Assembly (NCBI GenBank): GCA_011087765.1
Contig: JAALLA010000016.1
Location: 1 to 40,596 of the forward strand
Reading direction: 5' to 3'
Origin: Pirellulaceae bacterium
Lineage (GTDB): Bacteria; Planctomycetota; Planctomycetia; Pirellulales; Pirellulaceae
DNA length: 40,596 nt
How positions within the stretch are numbered: the stretch's first letter is position 1; every line of letters starts with the position of its first letter. The notes beneath the pieces are model-generated. The model was not told the origin of the DNA and searched no databases. It was given only the letters and a program-made list of their open reading frames with translations. Shown piece by piece: positions 9,119-17,636 of the stretch. The position numbers were made by a program, and so were the translations under genes.

Positions 9119-9535
9119 ATGGGAAACGACAAGCAATTCACGGAGGCCAGTGAGCCGGAGCGTGAGATTCTATTGAACCGTTTGCGTCTTGTTTTGTGGC
9201 GCGAACACCAGAGAGTGTTAGCGACTTTGTTGCTGATGGCTCTTTTGTCAGCATCCACATATTTTGCGGTTCAGTGGAATGCCAGCAAGGGGCTTGTCGA
9301 CATTGACGACGTAGCGGACTTGCAGTTCTCATTTCAGGTTGATTTAAACGCTGCGAGTGTTGGTGAACTGACCTTGCTGCCGGGAGTCGGGCCGAAGTTG
9401 GGGCAGTCGATACTTGCCCAGCGTGCTGAACTTGGGCGTTTTAAAAGCCATGCTGAATTGCTAACGGTTCCGGGGATCGGGGAGAAAAAGTACCGGGCGA
9501 TTCGCCCTTATCTGTCTCCCTTGATTGAGCCTTGA
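9119..9535 (+). CDS. ComEA-like helix-hairpin-helix protein
   Basis: A 138-residue single-pass membrane protein. It has a short cytoplasmic N-terminus, one transmembrane helix ('VLATLLLMALLSASTYFAV', about 42-60), and a C-terminal double helix-hairpin-helix domain. That domain carries 'VDLNAASVGELTLLPGVGPK', 'SHAELLTVPGIGEKKYRAI' and the conserved PGVG/PGIG turns. It resembles the DNA-binding domain of ComEA, the membrane receptor for incoming DNA in natural transformation. Many bacteria carry ComEA-like HhH proteins without known competence, so the role is open. It lies 62 bases after the EF-hand gene and about 150 bases before uvrB; no other com gene is in view. Confidence 0.85.
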   Translation: MGNDKQFTEASEPEREILLNRLRLVLWREHQRVLATLLLMALLSASTYFAVQWNASKGLVDIDDVADLQFSFQVDLNAASVGELTLLPGVGPKLGQSILAQRAELGRFKSHAELLTVPGIGEKKYRAIRPYLSPLIEP

Positions 9536-9687
9536 TTGTCGATGCCACTCAGTTAGAGCGGGGAGGAGTTTATTTTTAGCTCCTTGGTGGTAATTAGTAA
9601 TTGTGGTCGTTTCTCGAGGAAGCCTAGTCGTGTCGAGATTTGGCAATAAAATGTAAGTTTAGGCCTTGAGGGAATTCTGCTTTAATT

Positions 9688-11751
9688 ATGTTTAAACTAA
9701 CTTCGCCATTTGAACCTGGTGGTGATCAACCGCAAGCAATTGAGACGCTGGTTGAGCAAATCAAAGCCAAAAAGAAGCACCAGATGTTGATGGGTGTTAC
9801 AGGGTCGGGCAAGACGTTCACGATGGCGAACGTCATTCAGCAAATTCAAAAGCCAACCCTTGTGATTTCTCACAATAAAACATTGGCTGCCCAGCTCTAC
9901 TCAGAATTCAAGGATTTCTTTCCGCACAATGCAGTTCATTATTTTGTGAGTTACTACGACTATTACCAGCCTGAAGCCTATATCCCCCAGCGTGATATTT
10001 ACATCGAGAAAGATGCCTCGATCAACGAAGATATTGACCGGTTAAGGCTGGCCACAACAAGTTCGCTCGTTAGTCGAAAAGACGTCATCATCATCGCCAG
10101 TGTTTCAAGTATTTATGGTCTTGGGTCCCCTGAGGATTATCGAACCATGATGGTTGCGCTCAAAGTCGGCGACGCGATTGATAGAGACAAGATGCTCGCC
10201 AAATTTGTAGATATTCAATATAAGCGAAATGATATTTCGTTTGAACGTTCCACGTTTCGAGTTCGTGGCGACAGTGTTGAAATATGGCCGTCCTACGAAG
10301 AGTTTGCTTATCGGATTGAATTTTGGGGGGATGACATTGAGCAAATTTCCATTATCAATCCACTCACGGGCGAGTCGATAACGCCTGAGTCTGAGATCTA
10401 TATTTATCCGGCGAAGCATTTTGTAACATCTGAATCAAGAATTGCCGACGCGGTGAAACTGATTCGAATGGAGCTTAAAGAGCAGCTTGATTTATTTCAG
10501 AAAGAGGGAAAGCTTCTGGAGGCTCAGCGATTGAACGCGCGGACTCGATTTGATATCGAGATGATGGAGCACGTTGGCCATTGTCCAGGGATTGAGAACT
10601 ACAGTCGCCATTTAGCGGGGCGTGAGGCGGGAGAAGAGCCGGAAACGCTGTACAATTTTTTCCCCGACGATTTTTTATTGTTTGTCGATGAATCTCATGT
10701 AACCTGCTCGCAAGTCAGGGCAATGTATGCCGGCGACCGCAGTCGCAAGGAGACTCTCGTCGCCCATGGTTTCCGGTTGCCCAGCGCCATGGATAACCGG
10801 CCTCTTAAATTTGAGGAATGGGAAAAGCGTTTGAATCAAGTTGTGTATGTCTCAGCAACACCGTCGGATTACGAACTTGAAAAAACGGGTGGGGAAGTAG
10901 TCGAGCAGATCATTAGGCCAACGGGTTTGTTAGATCCAGTCGTTGAGGTCGTACCCGCAAGTGGTCAAGTGGCTCACTTGTTGGAGCAAGTGAAAGAGCG
11001 GCGCGATTTGGGAGACCGAGTTTTGGTCACCGCGCTCACCAAACGCCTGGCGGAAGACCTGTCTTCGTATTTCTGTGAAAATGGGATTTCAAGCAAATGG
11101 CTTCATAGTGAATTGGATGCCTTCGAGCGGGTCGAATTGTTGCGAGATTTGAGGCTTGGGCGGTTTCAGTGTCTGGTTGGCGTGAACTTGTTAAGAGAGG
11201 GGCTCGATTTGCCCGAGGTGAGTTTGGTGGCGATTCTGGATGCGGATAAGCAAGGTTTCTTGAGAAGCGAAACTTCGCTTGTCCAGACGATTGGCCGTTC
11301 CGCTCGAAATGCGAATGCCAAGGTCATCCTGTACGGCGACAAGGTCACCGAGGCGATGAAGAATGCAATTCATGAAACGGCGAGAAGACGGGCGATACAA
11401 GAGGCTTATAACGAAGAGCATGGCATTACGCCGAAAACGATTTTTAAAGAGATTTCGTCAGGGATCGGAGCTGATCTTAAGAATCGGCGGGAAGCCAATG
11501 ACGCAGCGAGGAAGACCGAAGATACCGTTTATATCACTGAAGAATACATCAACGATTTACAAACTGAGATGCTGCAGGCCGCTGAGGACCTCGAATTTGA
11601 GCGGGCTGGAATTCTGAGGGATCGGATTAGTCAGCTTCAGGAAGCGGTAGGTCAGCCTTTGTCCTCAGTTGATGAGGGCAAGGCAAAGGGCCGTAAAGGG
11701 CGAAGGCGGAAAAGCTCAAAGGTTCCGAGACCTCGGAAGAAGCCGTCTTGA
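9688..11751 (+). CDS. uvrB: Excinuclease ABC subunit B (UvrB)
   Basis: A 687-residue UvrB, the damage-verifying helicase-like subunit of nucleotide excision repair that works with UvrA and UvrC. Seen: Walker A 'GVTGSGKT' (36-43), motif Ia '[14 protein letters not shown]', the DNA-clamping beta-hairpin '[20 protein letters not shown]', a Walker B-type 'LLFVDESHV', and the helicase segments '[12 protein letters not shown]' and 'QTIGRSARN'. The C-terminal UVR motif ('[17 protein letters not shown]') contacts UvrC. The protein ends in a basic tail rich in Lys/Arg. Length and start match the family. I saw no recognisable LexA box in the 152-base upstream gap. Confidence 0.98.
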   Translation: MFKLTSPFEPGGDQPQAIETLVEQIKAKKKHQMLMGVTGSGKTFTMANVIQQIQKPTLVISHNKTLAAQLYSEFKDFFPHNAVHYFVSYYDYYQPEAYIPQRDIYIEKDASINEDIDRLRLATTSSLVSRKDVIIIASVSSIYGLGSPEDYRTMMVALKVGDAIDRDKMLAKFVDIQYKRNDISFERSTFRVRGDSVEIWPSYEEFAYRIEFWGDDIEQISIINPLTGESITPESEIYIYPAKHFVTSESRIADAVKLIRMELKEQLDLFQKEGKLLEAQRLNARTRFDIEMMEHVGHCPGIENYSRHLAGREAGEEPETLYNFFPDDFLLFVDESHVTCSQVRAMYAGDRSRKETLVAHGFRLPSAMDNRPLKFEEWEKRLNQVVYVSATPSDYELEKTGGEVVEQIIRPTGLLDPVVEVVPASGQVAHLLEQVKERRDLGDRVLVTALTKRLAEDLSSYFCENGISSKWLHSELDAFERVELLRDLRLGRFQCLVGVNLLREGLDLPEVSLVAILDADKQGFLRSETSLVQTIGRSARNANAKVILYGDKVTEAMKNAIHETARRRAIQEAYNEEHGITPKTIFKEISSGIGADLKNRREANDAARKTEDTVYITEEYINDLQTEMLQAAEDLEFERAGILRDRISQLQEAVGQPLSSVDEGKAKGRKGRRRKSSKVPRPRKKPS

Positions 11752-11777
11752 TAGATAACTGACCGGTTTGCAGATTT

Positions 11778-12779
11778 CTAAGATGCGATTTCATTCAGAA
11801 CATTGAGTAGATCGAGCGAGACCGGGCGATGCGATGCGTAGGTTTCTGCAAATGGAATTGAAACACAGCGGTCGTCGCGGGTGCCGATCATTACACCCGT
11901 CTCCCCGGCGAGAATCGCCTTCACTGCTCCATTGCCCATTTGGGTCGCTCGTCTGCGATCTTCTGGTGTTGGGCTGCCGCCCCGCTGAAGGTGTCCAAGC
12001 ACTATCGTGCGGGTTTGAAAAGGGCAGTCATGCTGTTTAAGTTGCGCGTTGATAAGTTCCGCTCCCCCTTTTTCATCACCCTCGGCGATGACCATGATCG
12101 CCATCGTTCGTCCCTGCTCTTTTAGTCGGTTAAGGTGCGAGATGATTTCCGTAAAATTGGTATCAGTTTCAGGAATCGCAACGACATCTGCTCCTGCTGC
12201 GATGGCGGTGTAGAGTGCAATGTAGCCGCTGTGCCGTCCCATTACTTCGACGAGAAACATGCGATCGTGGCTGGATGCAGTGTCGCGTATTTTGTCGACT
12301 GCCTCGACAGCGGTTTGCACCGCCGTGGAAAATCCAATGGTATAGTCGGTTCCCATGAGGTCGTTATCGATCGTGCCGGGGCAGCCGACGATTTGACCAT
12401 CCCAGTGCTTACTCAAAGCGGTAGCGCCATTGAACGTGCCGTCGCCGCCGATCGGAATGAGTGCATCAATGTGGTGTTTTCTAAGGATGTCTGCGGCGGT
12501 TCGCTGCCCTTGTTCGGTCCGAAATTCTTCGCTGCGACTGCTGCGGAGATGGGCTCCACCGTGAGCCGCCCAGGTAGTCACACGATAAGGGGTCAGGTGG
12601 TGTTGGCCATCGGAATCCATAAAAAACTCTTCGTGGATCATTCCGTGGTAGCCACGCATGATTCCTACGACTTCGTGCCCATGAGCTGCTGCGGTTCGTA
12701 CGACGGATCGGACGCAAGCATTCATCCCCGGCGCATCACCACCACTGCAAAATACTCCAATTTTCATTTTTTCGTCCAT
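11778..12779 (-). CDS. pfkA: ATP-dependent 6-phosphofructokinase
   Basis: A 333-residue cytosolic glycolytic enzyme that phosphorylates fructose-6-phosphate. Seen: 'FCSGGDAPGMNA' at the nucleotide site and 'GGDGTFNGA'. 'PGTIDNDLMGTDYTIGF' carries the catalytic Asp (TIDND). 'EVMGRHSGY' and 'VLGHLQRGGSP' are substrate- and effector-site motifs. Gly at the position after GGD and Gly in 'PGTIDND' mark the ATP-using type; PPi-dependent enzymes usually have Asp and Lys there. The chosen ATG precedes 'DEKMKIGVF'; the internal Met four residues on is an alternative start. Its 3' end faces uvrB across 26 bases, and upstream it is divergent from the small basic protein gene. Confidence 0.95.
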   Translation of the reverse strand: MDEKMKIGVFCSGGDAPGMNACVRSVVRTAAAHGHEVVGIMRGYHGMIHEEFFMDSDGQHHLTPYRVTTWAAHGGAHLRSSRSEEFRTEQGQRTAADILRKHHIDALIPIGGDGTFNGATALSKHWDGQIVGCPGTIDNDLMGTDYTIGFSTAVQTAVEAVDKIRDTASSHDRMFLVEVMGRHSGYIALYTAIAAGADVVAIPETDTNFTEIISHLNRLKEQGRTMAIMVIAEGDEKGGAELINAQLKQHDCPFQTRTIVLGHLQRGGSPTPEDRRRATQMGNGAVKAILAGETGVMIGTRDDRCVSIPFAETYASHRPVSLDLLNVLNEIAS

Positions 12780-12967
12780 ATAACGCGGATCAGTCTGCTA
12801 TTAAGTTATCTCAATGGAGGCAGATTCGACAGATCAAGCCTCGAAAGACCCGTCAAATAAGGGGTGATTGGCGGATGCGGCATTATTGGGGCAAGAATTA
12901 GCATTGTCGAACCGATAATCGTCTACAGTGAGGCATTTAAACACGCAAATTACCGAGTTATTAGCCC

Positions 12968-12996
12968 TTGAAGCTTCGTTGCTCGTCAAGTATAAT
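12968..12996 (+). promoter_or_regulatory. Promoter of the small basic protein gene
   Basis: TTGAAG (12968-12973), a 17-base spacer, then a perfect TATAAT (12991-12996). Transcription would start near 13003, about 79 bases before the ATG at 13082. This helps decide the start of the downstream gene, because the longer frame would begin inside this promoter. Confidence 0.75.
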
Positions 12997-13081
12997 TCGC
13001 AGCCACGCTCAGCTTAAGTTTTTCAATCAAAAAGCCCTGTCCGGCAGAGTGCCGGCTCAATTGTTCATAGAAGTATTACTG

Positions 13082-13288
13082 ATGACCATCGACAAAAGTT
13101 TGAAGATTAAGGCCGGTTCGGCAAAAACTCGCAACGTTCTTACCCGCCCTGAGCGGCTCCGGAAGTTGATCGCTGACGATCGCTGGAATGAAGGCGACAA
13201 GGTTTATGGCATGCCTAAAGTTCGCGTGGCCAAACTCTCGATGAAGAAGAAGAAGAAGGTCAAGAGCGAAGACGAAGAAGAATCTTAA
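13082..13288 (+). CDS. Small basic protein (Planctomycetes/Verrucomicrobia/Chlamydiae type)
   Basis: A 68-residue, very basic protein: 'MTIDKSLKIKAGSAKTRNVL' then 'TRPERLRKLIADDRWNEGD', 'VYGMPKVRVAK', and a Lys-rich then acidic tail. The pattern S-L-x-x-K...RNVLxRxER...W-x-E-G-D-x-V-x-G-x-P-K is what I recall for the conserved small basic protein of these phyla, whose function is unknown and has been suspected to be ribosome-linked. The frame is open upstream to 12968, but a TTGAAG-N17-TATAAT promoter sits on that longer start, so I use the ATG at 13082. A rho-independent terminator follows immediately, so the gene is a single unit, probably highly expressed. Confidence 0.88.
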   Translation: MTIDKSLKIKAGSAKTRNVLTRPERLRKLIADDRWNEGDKVYGMPKVRVAKLSMKKKKKVKSEDEEES

Positions 13289-13307
13289 TCTTAAAATATC
13301 GGCAAAC

Positions 13308-13340
13308 GGCGTCCGCACCTGAGCAGACGCCTTTTTTTTT
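13308..13340 (+). terminator. Rho-independent terminator of the small basic protein gene
   Basis: Stem GGCGTC (13308-13313) pairs with GACGCC (13326-13331), followed directly by a run of nine T. It lies 20 bases after the stop codon. Confidence 0.88.
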
Positions 13341-13361
13341 GCACTGATGGCGAATCGCGTG

Positions 13362-13634
13362 CTAAGCTGCCCGGCGTGACTGGTCGGGAGCTAAATCGAT
13401 TCGATCAATCTCGTGAGTTCCTTTGAACACGCAAATCTGAGACTCGGTAATATCCCAATCAGCTTGAAACGAGCCCAGCGCGAAACGAACACCGAAAAAT
13501 TTTTCACCGCGAAACAGGTAGACTTCCTGACAGTTCTCGGGTGCTTGACGGGCAAAGCGAGCCAATCTTGGATGAGTCATTTCTCTTGCCCGCAGGATCA
13601 ATTGGGGCAGCGATTCGTTGGATTCCTGAGTCAC
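13362..13634 (-). CDS. Small hypothetical protein
   Basis: A 90-residue protein without a recognised family. The composition is natural for a soluble protein: 'LPQLILRAREMTHPRLARFA', 'QEVYLFRGEKFFGVRFALG' and 'DWDITESQICVFKG' suggest a helix followed by a small beta-rich fold. No signal peptide or membrane helix. It starts with ATG 21 bases after a broken-looking frame on the same strand and ends just past the terminator of the small basic protein gene. The opposite strand also has an open frame here, but its composition is less protein-like. The coding call is moderate. Confidence 0.55.
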   Translation of the reverse strand: MTQESNESLPQLILRAREMTHPRLARFARQAPENCQEVYLFRGEKFFGVRFALGSFQADWDITESQICVFKGTHEIDRIDLAPDQSRRAA

Positions 13635-13655
13635 GTTTCAACCAGGGGATAGAGA

Positions 13656-13871
13656 CTACAACCGATAACGGCGCCCATTGACGTCCAGTTCCTTTATCGT
13701 CGTAAATCCTGACGTTCGTCCGAAGTTGCGAACGCAATCGTTAAACTCTGCCCAGAGTCGCCCGTCTTCCGGGCGAAACGCTGTCTCCTGAGGCCGGGTC
13801 TGTTGGGTTGATTAAGGAAGGCGGCTTGCCGTGACCTTCTCAGCGGCAAGTTCAATGCCAGTTGCAGGCAA
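13656..13871 (-). pseudogene. Probable broken small gene with in-frame stop
   Basis: Reading the minus strand from 13811 to 13656 gives 51 codons with strongly protein-like content ('TAFRPEDGRLWAEFNDCVRN', then 'FGRTSGFTTIKELDVNGRRY') ending in TAG. There is no ATG, GTG or TTG in that open stretch. In the same frame upstream, after a TAA at 13812-13814, the reading continues as 'ATGIELAAEKVTASRLP' from a possible TTG at 13871. The simplest reading is a roughly 71-residue gene interrupted by a premature stop. A non-canonical start, stop readthrough or a sequencing error are the alternatives. It lies between the GH16 gene and the small hypothetical gene, all on the minus strand. Confidence 0.45.
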
Positions 13872-13885
13872 CCTGGCGGAACGAA

Positions 13886-15277
13886 TTAAGCTCGTTTTCG
13901 CCGAAGGAAACCGGTAGCTCCGATAAGAACTAGAATCGCGAATTGCCCCGGTTCCGGGACTGAAGCAAAACTGACGTTGTCGATGTAGACCGCTCCACCG
14001 GCGTCGCCCCGTTGCTGAAATACAATCGCCAGTCTTGCCTCGACTGCACCGGCGGGTGCGGTCGAGAATAGTTCTTGCTGGAGCCAGGCGTCATTGATTG
14101 AATTACCGTCGATCAGTGTAATCACATCGGAACTGATGTATTGAGCAGTTCCAAATTCGCCATAGAGTTCGCTGTAGTAATCAATTTTTAATTCGACCAA
14201 ATTTTCCGTCCCTGAGATGGAGTCTCCCACGGCGGTCAAGGCACTTACCGAAGCCATCAGTCGATCGCCTTCGGTTACCGAAATTCCCTGCTCAATACCC
14301 GAGTAATTGGTCTCGCCGTTGAACTGACCGAAGAGTTTGAGCGATTCAGTACCCGTTTCAATATGTTCATTCCCGGAACTAACATTGTTCATACTGTCGC
14401 CAAATTTTCTCCATTCAGCGAGAGAGCCATCTTGTGCTTCAAAATCACCATTATCGAAAGTCAGGATAGGAGGAGATGACGACTTGGTGAAAGCGTGGAC
14501 GTAATCGATTTCAAATTTTTGTGGCCAGACAGTTGATCCATCAGGGTCGTCCAGAAACGTCCCTCCAATTGCTGTGTTGATAATCAAACGCATGTCACCA
14601 ACCTTGTTAGTCAAAAATCCGTCGACCTCGGAATCGCGGACTGTCCAGTGTTGTACGTTGTCGACGTAAAACCGAATTTGGGTCGGATCCCACTCGACCG
14701 AGTAAGTGTGGAAGCCGGAGTGGTAATTTACATTGTTACTGTTGTGGACGGACGTTTGATCCTGAGTCAGAAAACTATGAGAAAAAGGTGGATTCGTTCC
14801 GTAATGAAAAGCACTGCTGGTGAGCTCCGGTTGGTCGCCACGATTTTCCATAATATCGATTTCACCTTGGCTGGGCCAAGGGGCATCGGCGAGAAGCCAG
14901 ATTGCCGGCCACATGCCCTTGGATGTTGGTAACTTTGCGCGAATATCCCAGCGGCCATGTTTTTGCAACGTGTTGCTTTGTACAAGTCCACTACGGTACT
15001 GCAGCCCGCGGGAGGCTAGGTTCTCGGATGTAATCACAAGGTTCCCGCCATTCACAGTCACTTGTTCCGGGAGATAATCCTGAAGTGAGTTGTTGGTGGG
15101 TACATTTGTATTGGCCGCCGTCCAGAGCGAGGTGTCGAGTTCGCTGCCGTTGAATTCATCAGCCCAGGCGAATTCATAGCCGCTTCGGGGTGCCGGTTGG
15201 CCTTCGACACGGTCAGGCAAAAAAACTGATAAAAATATGACAGTTGAGAATGATCCAAAACTGAGAAGTTTTTGCAT
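13886..15277 (-). CDS. Secreted GH16 glycoside hydrolase with PEP-CTERM anchor
   Basis: A 463-residue exported enzyme. After a signal peptide ('LLSFGSFSTVIFLSVFLPDR') comes a glycoside hydrolase family 16 domain (about residues 30-265 of this start). It contains 'FAWADEFNGSELDTSLW', 'HGRWDIRAKLPTSKGMWPAI' and the catalytic motif 'GEIDIMENRGD' (E-x-D-x-x-E). GH16 enzymes cut beta-1,3/1,4-glucans or algal galactans; the substrate cannot be read here. A second beta-sandwich, carbohydrate-binding-like region follows (about 275-430). The end 'VPEPGQFAILVLIGATGFLR' plus Arg/Lys is a PEP-CTERM sorting signal. The frame can start at a GTG at 15337, but the ATG at 15277 puts the signal peptide at the N-terminus. 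Confidence 0.92.
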   Translation of the reverse strand: MQKLLSFGSFSTVIFLSVFLPDRVEGQPAPRSGYEFAWADEFNGSELDTSLWTAANTNVPTNNSLQDYLPEQVTVNGGNLVITSENLASRGLQYRSGLVQSNTLQKHGRWDIRAKLPTSKGMWPAIWLLADAPWPSQGEIDIMENRGDQPELTSSAFHYGTNPPFSHSFLTQDQTSVHNSNNVNYHSGFHTYSVEWDPTQIRFYVDNVQHWTVRDSEVDGFLTNKVGDMRLIINTAIGGTFLDDPDGSTVWPQKFEIDYVHAFTKSSSPPILTFDNGDFEAQDGSLAEWRKFGDSMNNVSSGNEHIETGTESLKLFGQFNGETNYSGIEQGISVTEGDRLMASVSALTAVGDSISGTENLVELKIDYYSELYGEFGTAQYISSDVITLIDGNSINDAWLQQELFSTAPAGAVEARLAIVFQQRGDAGGAVYIDNVSFASVPEPGQFAILVLIGATGFLRRKRA

Positions 15278-15473
15278 GATGTTGCCGCAGGCGAGGTTGG
15301 GGAGGGCAGCTATTTCAAACAGTGATGGGGTAGCCACTGTGCCTGCATTCTAGCTATCCAAGAGACCGGATCAAGCTATCAAATGTCCTGCGACCGTTGA
15401 GATCAAGGTCTGGATTCGAGCGTTTTTATTCTCGTCTAATTAAAATCATTGTTTTTTAATAAACCGGATTGTC

Positions 15474-16442
15474 TTAATTTCGCTTCAAACTTTTAATAAG
15501 TTTCGTAATTGTTGTTAGACAATCTGAACCAAGTTGCCAGTCCATTGCACCGGCTGTCTCCTTGATTTGCCACGGCCTTTTTCCACCGCAAAGCGAAGAG
15601 GTGATTCCGGGTTGGTTGATAGTCCAATTGACTACGATCTGAGCGACCGAGTGTCCGGTTTTTTCTGCGATCTCATCGAGGCCATCGAGCAGTTGTTGAG
15701 CCGACTCAAATGCCTGCCCTTGAAAAATAGAATAAGTTAGGCGTTTATCTTCTGCGGCGAATGGATGCCCCCGTCGAATTTTTCCAGCGAGTAAGCCTTT
15801 CATCAGCGGCCAGTAATTGATTACAGAAACTTTGTTGGCAAGACACCATGGAATAATCTCTGAGCAAATCTCCTGCTGCAGCATATTAAAAGGAGGCTGG
15901 ATGGCCGAAATTGGGCAAACAGCATTGAATGCTTTTATTTCGGTAAGACTGAGGTTTGAAACTCCAGCTGTACGGATCTTTCCAGATTCGATGAGTGTAT
16001 TAAAAGCCGTGGCAGAGTCACTCACTGAAACATTGGGATCGGGTGCATGAAGGTAATAAAGATCAATCGTATCAAGCTTCATCCGATCGAGGCTTTGCTC
16101 GCACTGAGCGATCAATGTTTCCGGTCGACCATCGTAATGCCTGACAACGTTTTGATCCCAGTGGATTCCTCCTTTGGAGGCAATCACCAGTTGTTCGCGA
16201 TCTTCAGCGATCGCTCGCCCAATCAATTTTTCACTCTCGCCGTGGGCACCGTAGCAGTGTGCTGTGTCAATGAAATTAATGCCTGATTCAACCGCTGCCT
16301 TGATGGTCGCGAGTGAATCGGCGTCGTTGACACCAAGGCTGGTCATCCCGGCGATAGGCCATGAACCAAACGCGACTGGCGAAACATGAATACCAGAGGT
16401 ACCAATTTGTCGGTGACCAACTTGAGGGGGTGAAACTGGCAT
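15474..16442 (-). CDS. Aldo/keto reductase
   Basis: A 322-residue NAD(P)H-dependent oxidoreductase of the aldo/keto reductase superfamily, cytosolic. The catalytic tetrad is visible: Asp59 in 'FIDTAHCYG', Tyr64 in the same motif, Lys90 in 'IASKGG', and His132 in 'YYLHAPDP'. 'GVSNLSL' and 'QPPFNML' match the substrate-pocket/NADPH segment of the fold, and 'LCGGKRPWQIKETAGAMDW' the C-terminal cofactor-binding region. The carbonyl substrate cannot be assigned. The ATG start lies about 35 bases downstream of the tRNA-Glu terminator, so it is probably transcribed separately from the tRNA. Confidence 0.92.
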   Translation of the reverse strand: MPVSPPQVGHRQIGTSGIHVSPVAFGSWPIAGMTSLGVNDADSLATIKAAVESGINFIDTAHCYGAHGESEKLIGRAIAEDREQLVIASKGGIHWDQNVVRHYDGRPETLIAQCEQSLDRMKLDTIDLYYLHAPDPNVSVSDSATAFNTLIESGKIRTAGVSNLSLTEIKAFNAVCPISAIQPPFNMLQQEICSEIIPWCLANKVSVINYWPLMKGLLAGKIRRGHPFAAEDKRLTYSIFQGQAFESAQQLLDGLDEIAEKTGHSVAQIVVNWTINQPGITSSLCGGKRPWQIKETAGAMDWQLGSDCLTTITKLIKSLKRN

Positions 16443-16476
16443 GCGTGTTCAGGTTAAGGATGCGGGTTATCCAATG

Positions 16477-16514
16477 AAAAAACCCAAGATTGTGATTTCG
16501 CACAACCTTGGGTT
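16477..16514 (-). terminator. Rho-independent terminator of tRNA-Glu
   Basis: On the minus strand AACCCAAGGTTGTG (16514-16501) pairs with CACAATCTTGGGTT (16494-16481) around a 6-base loop, with one G-U pair, and runs into six T. It begins 16 bases after the tRNA 3' end. Confidence 0.88.
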
Positions 16515-16530
16515 CTTAGTTCACTCAAAG

Positions 16531-16603
16531 TGACCCCTACGGGACTCGAACCCGTGTTGCCGGCGTGAAAGGCCGGAGTCCTAGACCACTAGACGAAGGG
16601 GCC
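16531..16603 (-). tRNA. tRNA-Glu (anticodon UUC)
   Basis: The 73-base minus-strand cloverleaf has acceptor arm GGCCCCT/AGGGGTC (one G-U), D arm 'TCGTCTAGTGGTCTAGGA', anticodon stem CCGGC/GCCGG with loop CTTTCAC (anticodon TTC at 16569-16567), and T arm ACGGG-TTCGAGT-CCCGT. The discriminator base is A and CCA is not encoded. A promoter-like TTGACG-N18-TACTTT lies just upstream and a strong terminator just downstream, so it appears to be a stand-alone tRNA gene. Confidence 0.97.
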
Positions 16604-16646
16604 GTTATCGTGATGCCACCATTATCGGCAGAACCGCGAAGGAACT

Positions 16647-16676
16647 AAAGTAATCTGTGGGTTTACTTTTCGTCAA
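16647..16676 (-). promoter_or_regulatory. Promoter of tRNA-Glu
   Basis: On the minus strand TTGACG (16676-16671), an 18-base spacer, then TACTTT (16652-16647). The expected start near 16640 is about 37 bases before the mature tRNA 5' end. Confidence 0.55.
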
Positions 16677-16876
16677 GGGCAAGCAGCCAAGTTGCCTAGC
16701 ATTTCCTGATCTTTGTGAAGAGGACGTGTTTTTCTGGGGTTTTCCCCAAGAATTCAGACGCATTTGCTTCAAAATCGTCACAAAAAACGAAGCAATTTTT
16801 ACCGAGATACGGGAGAAAATAATATTAAGCTTGCGACCGCATCGTAAAGGCGGACGAAACTGGTGAGGATGGCGTG

Positions 16877-17086
16877 TTACTCGATCTCGGCAGCGGGTTC
16901 ACCGCATTCGATGTTCTCTTTTTCAGCCCGTTTAATCGCATCATAGACTTCTCTACGATGGACTGGGATCTCTTTGGGAGCTTCGACGCCGAGACGCACT
17001 TTGTCACCACGAATTTCAACGATGACAATGGTGATGTCGTCGTTGATGACGATGCTTTCGTTTTTCTTCCTAGAGAGAACTAACAT
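16877..17086 (-). CDS. csrA: Carbon storage regulator CsrA
   Basis: A 69-residue RNA-binding regulator. It matches CsrA throughout: start 'MLVLSRKKNESIVINDDITI', then 'VEIRGDKVRLGVEAPKEIPV' and 'HRREVYDAI'. The strand-1 Arg (LSRK) and the strand-5 'VHRREV' segment, which bind GGA motifs in mRNA leaders, are intact. In other bacteria CsrA controls translation of carbon-storage, motility and biofilm genes. It is often linked to flagellar genes and fliW, but neither is nearby here. The ATG is preceded by AAAGGA at a suitable distance, and the 5' leader has several GGA motifs, so self-regulation is plausible. Confidence 0.97.
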   Translation of the reverse strand: MLVLSRKKNESIVINDDITIVIVEIRGDKVRLGVEAPKEIPVHRREVYDAIKRAEKENIECGEPAAEIE

Positions 17087-17122
17087 TCCCGCATTCCTTT
17101 GGTTTTGAGATTGATCCCATCC
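17087..17122 (-). promoter_or_regulatory. csrA ribosome-binding region with clustered GGA motifs
   Basis: Reading toward the ATG the leader contains GGATGGGA, then CAAAGGAATG, then GGGA touching the start. The middle one overlaps the Shine-Dalgarno site and resembles the known CsrA target core (ACARGGAUGU). Inference: CsrA could repress its own translation here. Confidence 0.4.
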
Positions 17123-17203
17123 AAATCAGGGGACCAAACTACGCGTTTTTTTTGACTCCGGCGGTGAGATCGAACATGAAAATACGGACTAACCTCACTT
17201 TTT

Positions 17204-17231
17204 ACTCTACGCGGTGTCTAAGGATAGTCAA
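17204..17231 (-). promoter_or_regulatory. Candidate csrA promoter
   Basis: On the minus strand TTGACT (17231-17226), a 16-base spacer, then TAGAGT (17209-17204). Transcription would start near 17197, giving a leader of about 110 bases. Other weaker pairs exist further upstream. Confidence 0.38.
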
Positions 17232-17636
17232 CAAAAACTAAAGTCCTTTTTGGGGGTTTTGAGTCAAAACCATCCCAGAATGCTGCTTTGCCTCCGTTTA
17301 CTGTCGATTTTTAGGAATTTGCACGCAATGAAGTTTATTGATCGTCACCGTTCGACACCTTATTCGGTATTGTCCTGGTGCTGTTTTTATTAGTTGATCG
17401 GGTTAACCGCATTAGTAATTGTGTGTTATCAGACACAATTGGGCATCTCTCCGACTTCCCAACGTTCCGGTAGGGGAAATTACTTCTCGGTGCGGCGAAC
17501 GAATTTAACGGTTCGCAGTTGATAATTTGCGGCGTCCAATATCCAGAACTAATCGTCGAGCTATAATACGAAGGAGGATACGCCCGCTGGGCAAAATTTC
17601 CTCGCCATTTGTAACAGCAATTTAGGCTCGATTCGG
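17232..17636. other. Intergenic region between csrA and the DUF2203 gene
   Basis: These 405 bases separate the divergent csrA and DUF2203 genes. An open frame on the minus strand (17335-17655) has a composition unlike a protein and overlaps the next gene, so I do not call it. AAGGAGGA near 17571 resembles a Shine-Dalgarno site but has no start codon at a suitable distance. No RNA gene or repeat recognised. Confidence 0.4.

Noticed and set aside
9555..9585. AGGAG...CTCCT repeat after the ComEA-like gene as a terminator
   Set aside because: The T-rich stretch is in the loop, not after the stem, so it does not fit a rho-independent terminator.
12135..12860. Long plus-strand open frame opposite pfkA
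   Set aside because: It is the antisense shadow of a clear phosphofructokinase gene; its protein is Cys/His/Ser-rich with no motif.
12968..13081. N-terminal extension of the small basic protein to a TTG at 12968
   Set aside because: The upstream start lies inside a good promoter (-35 at 12968), and the added residues do not resemble the family.
13413..13652. Plus-strand frame opposite the 90-residue hypothetical gene
   Set aside because: The minus-strand reading is more protein-like; this one starts inside it and lacks any signal.
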